Shown here: one piece after another, positions 36,904 through 45,900 of the stretch
Layout of the letters: every line of letters starts with the position of its first letter
How positions within the stretch are numbered: position 1 is the stretch's first letter
DNA from: Kitasatospora sp052076145
GTDB lineage: Bacteria; Actinomycetota; Actinomycetes; Streptomycetales; Streptomycetaceae
Reading direction: 5' to 3'
Assembly: GCF_052076145.1 (NCBI RefSeq)
Contig: NZ_CP197246.1
Span: 1,860,001 to 1,924,000 of the forward strand
Length of the DNA stretch: 64,000 bases
Translations under genes and position numbers: made by a program
Notes under the pieces: generated by a model
What the model saw: the letters and a program-made list of their open reading frames with translations, nothing else
Databases searched by the model: none
Told to the model about the DNA's origin: nothing

Positions 36904-37990
36904 GCTGGGGGAATCTCCTCTGCCTCGCCATCCAGACTAACCCGACAGACCGGGCGTCTCGGTCGAGACTGTCAGGGAGGGTTCCGGGCGCCCAGGCCCA
37001 GGTGGACTGGGGTGACGAGGGCAAGATTCTCGACCACATGGGCATCGCGAAGGTCTACTCCTTCCACATGACGCTGTCGTACTCGCGCGACCCGTTCTGG
37101 TGCTTCACCACCAGCCAGGACCTGCAGACGTTCTTCGACTGCCACCGCCGGGCGTTCGCCCACTTCGGCGGGGCGCCGATGACGATCGTCTACGACCGCA
37201 CCAAGACCGTCGTCCGCCGGCACGTCGCCCCCGGCGAAGCGGTCCCGCTGCATCCGGAGGCGGTCGGCTTCGCCGGCCACTACGACTTCGACATCGACGT
37301 CCTGGCCGCCTACCGGCCCCAGGGCAAGGGCAGGGTCGAGCGGCAGGTGCTGATCGTCCGCGACCACGTCCTGTCCGGCCGGTCCTTCTCCTCCGTCGAG
37401 GAGATGGACGCCGCGTTCGCCGCCTGGGTGCCCGTGCGACGCGCCCAGATCCACAAGACACACCGAGAGGTTATCGCCGAGCGGGCGGCCCGAGACCACG
37501 CGGCCCTCAAAGCCCTGCCGCCCACCCCGTATCTCGTGGCCGAGCGGCAGTTGCGGCACGTCGGCAAGGACTGCCTGGTCGCCTTCGACGGCAACCTCTA
37601 CTCGGTGCCCGCACGCCGGGTCCGCCCCCGGCAGCTGGTCGAGATCCGGGCCACCAAGTCCCAGGTCATGCTGCATTCCACCCTCACCGACGCCGACGGT
37701 GCCACGCTGCTGGCCGCACATTCCCGGGCGGTCGGCCGCGGTGCCCGCGTCGTCGACGAGAGGCACTGGGACGGCCTGCCCACCGGCAAGGGACGCCGGA
37801 CCACCACCGGTGACATCCCCGTGCAGCCCCGCCACGAACGGCCCCTCGGCCAGGAAGCCGGCCCATTGCGGGCCCTGCTGCACCGTGCTGCGGCAACCCA
37901 GGTCGAGGTCGGCCGCCGCCCGCTGTCGGTCTATGACGAGATGACCGGGACCCGGCCCTTCACCACTAACCGAACGACGAAGGAGTCCTC

Positions 37991-38760
37991 TTGAGCGAGC
38001 TGACCGGCAACCGCATCCGCACCACGGCCAGCAAGCTCGGCCTGTCCCATCTGGCAGAGACCATCAACGAGTTCACCCGTCGGGCGGACGAGGCGAAGAT
38101 GGGATACGTGGACTTCCTCGACCTGGTCCTGTCCGAGGAGCTGGCCGTCCGCGACGACCGCCGGTTCCGCCAGGGCTTGCGGCTCTCCCGGCTGCCGCAC
38201 CACAAGACACTGGACGAGTACGACTTCTCGTTCCAACCCGATCTGGACCCGCGCAAGGTCAGGACCTGGCCACCCTGTCCTTCGTCGAGGCCAAGGCGAA
38301 CGCCGCCCTCCTGGGGCCACCCGGGGTCGGTAAGACGCATATCGCCGTCGCTCTCGCGGTTGCGGCTTGCCGGGCCGGCTACTCGATCTATTTCACCAGC
38401 CTCGACGACATGGTCCGCAACCTCAAGGCCGCAGAGGCGGCGGGACGGCTGACCAACAAGCTCGGCACCTACCTGCGGCCGAGCGTCCTCGTGGTCGATG
38501 AGGTCGGCTACCAGCCCCTGGAACGGGCGGAGGCGAACCTGGTCTTCCAGGTCATCTCCAAGCGCTACGAGAAGGGCTCGATCATCCTGACCTCGAACAA
38601 GACCTTCAGCGAGTGGGGCCAGGTCTTCGGCGACGAGGTCCTCGCCACCGCCATCCTGGACCGGCTCCTCCACCACTGCGACGTGATCTCCATCAACGGA
38701 CCCAGCTACCGGCTCAAGAACCGCCTCAAGGCCATCGCACGAGAGACCGAAGTGGCCTAG
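37991..38760 (+). pseudogene. istB: istB ATPase of IS21, frameshifted
   Basis: TTG 37991 overlaps the istA stop (TTGA), with AAGGAG upstream. The first 90 codons read MSELTGNRIRTTASKLGLSH to FQPDLDPRKVR. From about 38261 the family sequence continues in another frame: DLATLSFVEAKANAALLGPPGVGKTHIAVALAV (Walker A GPPGVGKT) through SVLVVDEVGYQPLE (Walker B) to the stop at 38760. A single missing A in AAGGTCAGGACC explains the shift. IstB is the AAA+ helper of IS21 transposition; this copy is broken unless the base is a sequencing error. Confidence 0.85.
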
Positions 38761-39054
38761 CTAGCTGGTGTTACCGCGGTTGAGCCACGACATCTCCAAC
38801 TCCGACAGCGGAGGCTCAGGTGTGGGGCCGACGTCGTTGTAGACGGCCACGGGATCGTCGGGCGCCGACCACGAGCCGACCGTCCACAGCCGATACACGT
38901 GCTCGCCGCCCTCCGGCAGCGGCACGGTGATGATCGCGGGCGCCGGAGGGCCAGGAACGCACCGGCCGACATCATCTCCGTAAGGTCCGCCCCCGAAGAC
39001 GGCATGCATCCAGCCGTGCGGTGGCGTCCCACTCAGATCGAACACATCGTCCAC
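38761..39054 (-). CDS. Hypothetical 97-residue protein between IS21 and the immunity gene
   Basis: GTG 39054 has GGGAGG about nine bases upstream. The product is acidic and Pro-rich (MDDVFDLSGTPPHGWMHAVFGG ... VPLPEGGEHVYRLWTVGSWSAPDDPVAVYNDVGP) with no recognised motif. Its stop abuts the istB stop, so the 3' end may have been altered by the IS. It shares the strand of the RHS toxin gene and may be a displaced immunity or orphan cassette gene. An overlapping frame upstream (to about 39265) reads WWGTVLAIAAGRLHRLDYDLRDWEVV and may be a related broken piece. Confidence 0.45.
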   Translation of the reverse strand: MDDVFDLSGTPPHGWMHAVFGGGPYGDDVGRCVPGPPAPAIITVPLPEGGEHVYRLWTVGSWSAPDDPVAVYNDVGPTPEPPLSELEMSWLNRGNTS

Positions 39055-39397
39055 CGCCCACCACCTCCCAGTCGCGAAGATCGTAGTCCAGACGGTGAAG
39101 ACGTCCCGCCGCGATCGCCAGGACAGTGCCCCACCAACTGGGGATATTCAAACGTACGCAACTGAGGAGCTCAGGCCGTACGTCGACAACGTCACCATTA
39201 CACGTCCGACTCCGCCTCCAGCGCCAAGCCATCGACACCCTCAGCAACCCCGCAGAGGGCACCACCGAGCCCGACGACCGCGAGGATCCGCCACTTTGTG
39301 CAGCACTCGTCCGCTGACGTTGCCGTCAACTACTGCCGTCAAGACACCGAGGAGCCCCACCGGACGTGGTCCGGTGGGGCTCCTCCCTACCCTCTAA
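39055..39397. other. Intergenic region between the 97-residue gene and the immunity gene
   Basis: About 340 bases without a clear intact gene. It contains a possible broken coding fragment on the minus strand (39055-39265) and the terminator of the toxin/immunity operon at 39350-39384. Confidence 0.5.
39350..39384 (-). terminator. Terminator of the RHS toxin-immunity operon
   Basis: Perfect 15-bp arms AGGAGCCCCACCGGA (39350-39364) and TCCGGTGGGGCTCCT (39370-39384) with a five-base loop, 14 bp downstream of the immunity gene stop. Confidence 0.85.
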
Positions 39398-39994
39398 CTA
39401 AATATCCGGAACTGTCCAGTTCCTGGCGACCAGGAGCCTCAGATTGGGATCGATTTCACTCTCGGCGACCTCTTCCGAATTCCCATGAATCCGACGCGCG
39501 GTCGAAGCATCCAGAACCAACGCCTCGGGCATCATGTTAACTCTCGAAGAGTCTCCGCGGATCACTGCATCCCAGTCGAATTCGGCCGTCTTCCCGATCT
39601 CGTCAACGATTAGAGCTACCGTATCGGACGGACTGGCCAACACTTGCCTGAAGAGCACTTGCTCGACCTTTCGCATTTCTTGCGAGGCAAGGCCGTCCAG
39701 ATAGTAGGTCTGCTTCTCCCAACCAAACGGCTCATACGAGAAGTAACACGTCAGGTCAATGTCCGGAGAGAACCACCATTCCACATTGAGCGGACCGATT
39801 GCGAAGCCGACGAGCTCTGCAACTCTGTCAGTCGGCAACGCCACCTGACTGCCATCAACGTCCAGCAAAATAGCAGTACCTATACTCGGATGCTCAAGCG
39901 AGATGCCAACCTCACTAAACGCCCTTACGAGATCGTGAAACTCAGTCTGGTTCGTCCGGGATCGATACCACGAGATGTATGCATCAGACATCAT
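39398..39994 (-). CDS. Candidate immunity protein for the RHS toxin
   Basis: The 198-residue product starts at ATG 39994, whose A is the last base of the toxin stop (TAATG), so the two are translated together. It is acidic and soluble, with no signal peptide or membrane segment (MMSDAYISWYRSRTNQTEFHDLVRAF near the start, then GPLNVEWWFSPDIDLTCYFSYEPFG). I do not recognise the family. Codon use is less G+C-biased than neighbouring genes, matching the toxin tip. Position directly after a polymorphic toxin is the main reason for the call. Confidence 0.7.
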   Translation of the reverse strand: MMSDAYISWYRSRTNQTEFHDLVRAFSEVGISLEHPSIGTAILLDVDGSQVALPTDRVAELVGFAIGPLNVEWWFSPDIDLTCYFSYEPFGWEKQTYYLDGLASQEMRKVEQVLFRQVLASPSDTVALIVDEIGKTAEFDWDAVIRGDSSRVNMMPEALVLDASTARRIHGNSEEVAESEIDPNLRLLVARNWTVPDI

Positions 39995-42900
39995 TAACAA
40001 CCCATGCTGAAGGTGTGCACATTTTCAGCTCCAAAGACCTTCTGAGCTTGCTTGATGGCAGATTCCGGAGTTCCTTCGTCGAGGTAGTAGATTGCTGAGA
40101 CGCCAGCCTGATCTGCAGCATATTTTGCCACCTTGAGAGCCTGCCCGAATTTGGCCGGGTTCTTGGCCTTCGCGGCACCTCCAACGAATACGTACTCGCC
40201 ATTGGGGCCGCGCACGTCGAGTCCCGAAGACCCGACATTAGGCATGTGGATCCTAATGTCTTGCCCATCCGGCCCCTTGGCGACCTCTCCGCCGATAAGG
40301 CGGGCTATGTACTCCTCTCGACTCAATCCGACGTCATTGGCGTCATCATTGTGCACAAGGACCGGCGTCGTACCAGCCAGTACATAGTACGTGTGGATGC
40401 CCTCGATGGTCAGATCGAAGGTGAGCTGCGGCTTCACGTAAGACTTCGTTGCAAGCACAGTCACCCGGCCGCCTCCCGGCCTCTGGAGCTGGTCACCGAC
40501 CTTCACGTCGCTCGCGTCTGCCCAAGTCTGCGTAGTGACGTCGTAGTAAGGATGGTTCGAAGTAGACTCGAGCGACTTTGAACCTTCGTCAGTTCCAACG
40601 CTCAGAAGGGTGAAGTCAGTATCAGTGGAAGTTCGATGTACCGCCACGACACGATGCTTCTCGAGATCGGTTTCGCCAGGAGAAGAATTCTCCACCTCAT
40701 CCCCAATGTTGACGTCCTCGATCCGCCTGCTCTCGCCGTCAGACATGAGCACAAGCGTCTCAGCTACAAAGCTGTGAGAGCGAGTGCAGGCCCTCAGAGC
40801 CATTGACGCCAAATCCTCCTCCAGCGCGGCGATATCCCTGCCAATCGGAGCTACCTCAGGAAGCGAAAAGAAGGCGCCGACAGTGTCACAGTCTTCCTGG
40901 TCACTTCCACCAGAACCACCACCGAGTGTGCACTTAACACTCGGAATAATGAGGGTGGCATCCTGCACCATCTTAAGTAGAGCTTTTCCGACTATATTCT
41001 CGACAGCTCGATCATGGTCCCATTGCTGGTGCGTCACACATGTCCTCGCATGTGGACCCACCGCGCAAGCATTCTTCTTAGTCGTATAGTCGTGCCATTG
41101 TTGAGCCAGCTGATGCTTAGCGACAGTCAGGTCACTATGGACAATCTCTTCCTCAAGCTGATGACCTGTTCCAGCCGCGTATCCCGAACTTGGGTCATAG
41201 ACCATAAGACCACTGGCGTCACTGAGATTGACAGGGCTGTTGTTGCTATATGCATAACCGTTCCATTGCTGGGGATCGGCTAGATCAAGGAGCGGATCGG
41301 GACTGAGGAACCGTCCGGTGCTCGGCTGGTACTCGCGGGCTCCGAGGTTGGTGAGGCCGGTGGTGTCGTCCTTGGTGCCGCCGACGTAGCCGTGGTCGCC
41401 CGCCCAGGTGCTGGGCTGGATACCACGCGGGCTGCCGAACGGGTCGGCGAAACGGCGGGTCTCGGCGAGGGAGGTGGCGTCGAACGCCAGGGAGTTGGTG
41501 CCGTGGTAGTCGGCGACCTGCCAGGTCTGCTTTCCGCCCTGGCGGACGAGAGTGAAACCACCTGGGACTGTGGTGTAACGAGCAGCAGTTGTGGTGGCGG
41601 GCGTGGCAGTGGTGTCGTAGATCAGCTCGTCATTGCCGAATGTGACAGTGGTCCTGCCCGGGTCCTTGCGGACGAGCTGGCTGCCGTCGGCTGCATAGAT
41701 GTAGGTGGTGGGGGTTACTCCGACCTTGCCGACGGAGGAGAGCTTGCTCTCGCTGTTCCACGTGAGCTTGGTGGTTCCGTTACCGTCAGTGACGGAGGTG
41801 GCGTTTCCAACTTCGTCGAACTGCCCGTTCGTGCTCCTTTGCGTCCCCCCAGAGGTCACAGTGGCGCCCAGCAGAGCGTGCGGACCACCAGTGCCAACGC
41901 CCGCGCTGATCTGCGAATTGATGGTACCTGGGGTGGGGAATGTCTGAGCCGTGGTGACATCAGCCGCGGTGTTGCCACCGATATCGTGCTGGACAAGCTG
42001 CTTGCGGTTGCCCGTGACGTCGTAGCCGTAGCTCTGCCAGTACGGTGCCGGGCCGCCGACCGTGGTCTTGTTCGGGGCCTGGGCACCGCTGGTGGGTGTG
42101 GTGTTGGTACAGGCGCCCTGGCCGCCGACGAGGTGGCTGGTAGCCGGCAGCATGTTGAGGGTGCCGGTGTCGGACCAGGCGTTGGTGAGCCGGTTGAGGT
42201 AGTCGTACCCGAAGCACTGCAGGTCGGTCGAGGCCGGGGTGTTGTCAGGAATGTTGCGGATCGCGGTGAGGCGACCCGTCTGGTCGTAGGCGTAGGTGAC
42301 CTGCTGGACAGCACCGGTAGCGGCGGTCTGCTTGTCTACGAACTGGGAGAGCGGCCGACCGGTGGATTCGTCATAGGTGTTGGTGAGGACGATCTGGGTG
42401 CCCCACGGGTTGACCGTGGTGCGGATGGGCCGGCCGTAGGCGTCGTAGTACGAACCCAGGTCGAAGGTGACGCTAGCCGATCCGAACTGGGCAAGCTGAC
42501 CGTAAGCCTCGTAGCTGTAGAAGATCTGCTCCCCTGGCAGGTCGCCGACCTTCCCTCGGATGTCGCTGCTGACCGCTCCGGTAATGGGGTCGTAGGTGGC
42601 TTTGGTCGCATAGGTGACCGGGGCCGTCAAGCCGACATCGCTGCCAGGGATCGTCGTCGTGGCGTAGGTCGGCTGATACGAAACCGCGTCATAGGCCAGG
42701 ACGGAGTGAGTGTACGCAGTCCCGCCTGCTCCACCGGTGTAACGGGTGGAGGTGCTGGGCTGACCCTTGAGAACGGTGTCGTATGTGAAGCCCGTCAGCT
42801 GATTTGCCGGGCTGACAGACCCGTTGTAGCTACCGGTCATCCGGCCCAGAAGGTCGTAGGTGTAGGCGAGACTCAGCTTGCGGGCATCGGTTGTGGTGGC

Positions 42901-45900
42901 CAGGCGGCCCGCAGTGTCATAGGTGCGGGCCGTGGTGCCGGTGTCCGGGTCAGTTGCCGAAATCTGACGGCCGCGCTGGTCGTAGCTGTACGTCCAGACA
43001 TTCTTTCCGGTGGCATCCGTCCGTGTGGACGCCTGCCCAGCCGCCGTGTAGGCGTAACTGGTGACATCCGCATCGGCCGCATTACCCGTCGCGGCAGGTG
43101 TCCGGTACTGCCACAGCTGGCTGGCACGGCCCCTGGAGTCGGTGAGAGAGCTGGTAGGAGTGGCGCCGACCGGTGGGCTGACGTCAGTGCGGTCCACTCC
43201 GGGATAGCGAGTGGTCGTGGAGCTCTGAACAGTTCCGTAGGCGACGAACTCGGTGGTGAGCGGACGCGAGAGACCGTCATAGAGGGAGTGAGTCTGGGCG
43301 GGGACTTGCTGCGTGCTCGTGTTGTAGAGAGTTGCGGCTGGCCCGGTGTCGTCGTTGTACCAGGCGCTGTTCACCTGGGGCGTGCGGCCCTGCGAGTCGT
43401 ACGACGTGTCCGTGATCAGGCGTCCGTGATAGGCCGAAGCCATCGGGTCGGACTGGGTCTGCACGACACGGCCAAGGCCATCCATGATCTGGATCGAGGT
43501 CTTGTAAGCAGTTCCCGTGGACAGGAGAGTTGACGTGGTGACGGTCGGCGGAACGGCCGCATTGTTGACGACCCCAGGTATCGAGTACGAGAAGGTCTGA
43601 CTGGCGAGCTGGTCTGTGGTTCGGCCAGGCTTCCAGACTCCGGTGAGGCGGCCGAGACGGTCATAGGCCGTCGCAGTGGTACGGCCGTTGAGATCCGTAA
43701 CGGCCAGTGGGAGTGCCCGCGCGGAGTCAAGCTTCGTGGTCGTGATCCGCCCGGTCCCAGTATCGCTCGCTCCGGCCGGCGCCGGGCTGGTGACCGTGAC
43801 CGAGGTCGGCAGCTCGCCGACGTTCGCGCTGGAGTAGGCCGTGGTCGTGGTGGCCCCGGTCAGGTGCGCACTGTCAGTCACATTCGGGTTGGTGGTGCTC
43901 AGCGGTCGACCGTAGGCGTCGTAGACACCGACAGCGACCGTGGTGAACTGGGCTGCGCCCGAGGCATCGTAATGGTCGATCGTGTGAGTTGCAGTCAAAT
44001 CGTGTTTGACCCCGAGCTGACCGAGCGCCAGTCCATCGTAGATCGAGCGGGTCCAGGAGACCGTGTTGCTGCCGGCAGGAGCAGTGGTACAGGCATTCGC
44101 CCCACTCACGGTCCACGCTTCGGACGGGACGGCACGGACCTGAGGGTCGGGACCCGAGGCGTACTTGGTCTGGGAACAGAGATCCGGCAGCCCGTCGGCA
44201 GTGTCTAGGACCGAGATCTCCCGGTTGTCGTTGGCCGGATCGGTCTTGGTGGTCTTGGAGGTCGTGCGCCAGGTAGTACGGTCCGCTTTAAGGGCCTTGG
44301 TGGTGCTGGTCGCCGTCGTCGCGGTGTAACGGGCGCTCAGTGGGAACGAAACGCCGTTGACCGTCTGACTGTGACTACTGGTCATGTAGGGGGTGCTACT
44401 GAGATTGACGGTGTACGAGACGGGGGTGGAGTCGCCGGCCTGAAGGTAGGTATCGGATTCGAGGACATGGCCGGAGAGCCAGTCCGAGTCGGCGACGCCT
44501 GGACTCATCCGTCCGACCGCATTGGCGGTGCGAGTGCCGGACGAGAGAATGTCACCGTCCATGCCCTGGTAGTAGTAGGTGGAGTGCATCGACTGCGGCC
44601 CGTCAGCGGGGTTTCCACTGATCGCAGTGACGCTCGCGAAACCGCGGAACTGGTCCCAGGTACGGTCGGCGTCCTTGGTCCGGGGTGAGTCGTTGCGGTG
44701 CCAGGCGGCAGGGCCGTAGGAGTAACTGGTGGTCTGTGACTTCGAGCCAGGAGTATTCGGGTTGACCGTAACGAAGTTGACGGGGTAGCGCAGGAACCAG
44801 TCGTCGACCGGGGCAGCATCCGGCGAGTCATTGGGCCTGTGCCACTTGACGTTGAAGCAGGCCCGCACGTCAGTGTCCGCTGACGAGGGCATCACGCCCT
44901 GGTCCCGGGAACAGTCGGCCTTCTTGTAGTCGACGCCGATGGTGGAACCGGTCTCGGTGGTGATCAGCTGGATACGTGGCCGGTTGTAGGCGGGCCTGGC
45001 AGGGATCAGGTTGGTACCGTCCACACGGTTCGCATCTAGCTCCTCAGTGAACGTCACAGGCTTCAGCGGGACATCGCTGGCAGACACCTGCCGGTCCTGG
45101 CCGGTGCGCACCACGGAATCCAACCAAGGGATTCGGGTGTCTTCCGTGGCATTCTGCGCGGGAACGAACCTGTGGTTCACGGCATACGAGTCCACCGGCT
45201 GGTACGCCCCAGCGATGCGAACGTACGTCGTGATCGACTTCAACCACTGGGTTGACCAGAATGTCGGACCGTAGACTGGGCAGGTGTCGGCCTGACCACA
45301 GTTCTGGTCAAGTGGCACGTCCGGCCAGTCCGAACTGTGCGCGGTGGTGCGCTGGGACGGATCACAGACGGCCGCGTTACCCACGCACCGCTCGCCACTC
45401 ACGAAGTCGATCCGCGAGGCCGGCTGAAAGGCGCCGTTGGCGTTGATCTGGTCGGAGAGCAACTGGCCGTACCCGATGCTCCGCAGAACACCACCTCGGG
45501 TATAGGAGGTGTTGGAGCCCGTCCCCTGGTTCTGGCCGCCGCCCAGCGCGTAGTAGTTCGTCTCCGGGATGTACGAAAATGTTGTGAGGTTGCCATGGGG
45601 GTCGACGACATAGTCGAGGTTCCAGCGCCAGGCGGAGTTGCACCGCGATGCCTTTCCCTTCGCGGTGTCGTAGCAGGGTTCTCCGGGATTCGGCGAGAAC
45701 ACCGGCATCGTCCAAGCGGCTTGGCTGTCCGGCCCCTTGGCCGACGGATTGCCGGACGCGTCCGGCAGGTGACCCAGACCGAAGAAATACACCGTACCGG
45801 AGGTGTCAGTGACCTTCAGGTACGAGCCGTTGAACGTGCCATTGCTCGCACCGGTGAGGTACTCGACCTTCGAACCGTCGTCGTCCTTCAGGTGCCAGGC

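Larger units (their letters stand above)
33682..36981 (-). mobile_element. IS3-family element inserted in istA
   Basis: Bounded by TTCCGG at 33676-33681 and 36982-36987. The ends are imperfect inverted repeats: the left reads ...ATGAGACGGTCTGTCG, and the right, on the other strand, ...CCGAGACGCCCGGTCTGTCG. Genes orfA and orfB lie on the minus strand, and orfB is interrupted by an IS4-type element. Without that inner insert the element would be about 1.5 kb, a usual IS3 size. Confidence 0.82.
33270..37994 (+). pseudogene. istA: istA transposase of IS21, split by IS3 insertion
   Basis: The 5' part (33270-33681) starts at GTG 33270 after GGAAGGGG and encodes VVLDPHRWLDLRRFRGLLES, an HTH (MSLSEIARETGLDRKTVRKYL), and stops making sense after MHRRFEVIP. 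The 3' part resumes at 36988 with GAQAQVDWGDEGKILDHMG and runs to 37994 through the DDE core (VDWGDEG, AAYRPQGKGRVER) to the C-terminus. Removing the insert together with one copy of TTCCGG rejoins the frame exactly as FEVIPGAQAQVDW, giving about 473 residues. The gene cannot make a whole transposase as it stands. Confidence 0.88.
33270..38760 (+). mobile_element. IS21-family element interrupted by nested insertions
   Basis: istA and istB order, the TTGA overlap between them (37991-37994) and motif content identify an IS21-type element. It is split by an IS3-type element at 33682-36981. Limits given are those of the coding part. Terminal repeats were not recognised on either side, and a neighbouring gene ends immediately after istB, so the right end may be lost. 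Confidence 0.8.

Noticed and set aside
38760..38800. Right terminal repeat of IS21
   Set aside because: No sequence here mirrors the region near 33195; the similarity seen was in direct orientation and short, so no end is claimed.
38972..39265. 97-codon minus-strand frame overlapping the 97-residue gene
   Set aside because: Only its upstream half looks protein-like and it lacks a good start signal; mentioned as possible debris rather than a gene.
39994..40800. Hint domain as a splicing intein
   Set aside because: There is no conserved extein on the C-terminal side; the position before a variable tip fits a cleaving pretoxin Hint domain instead.
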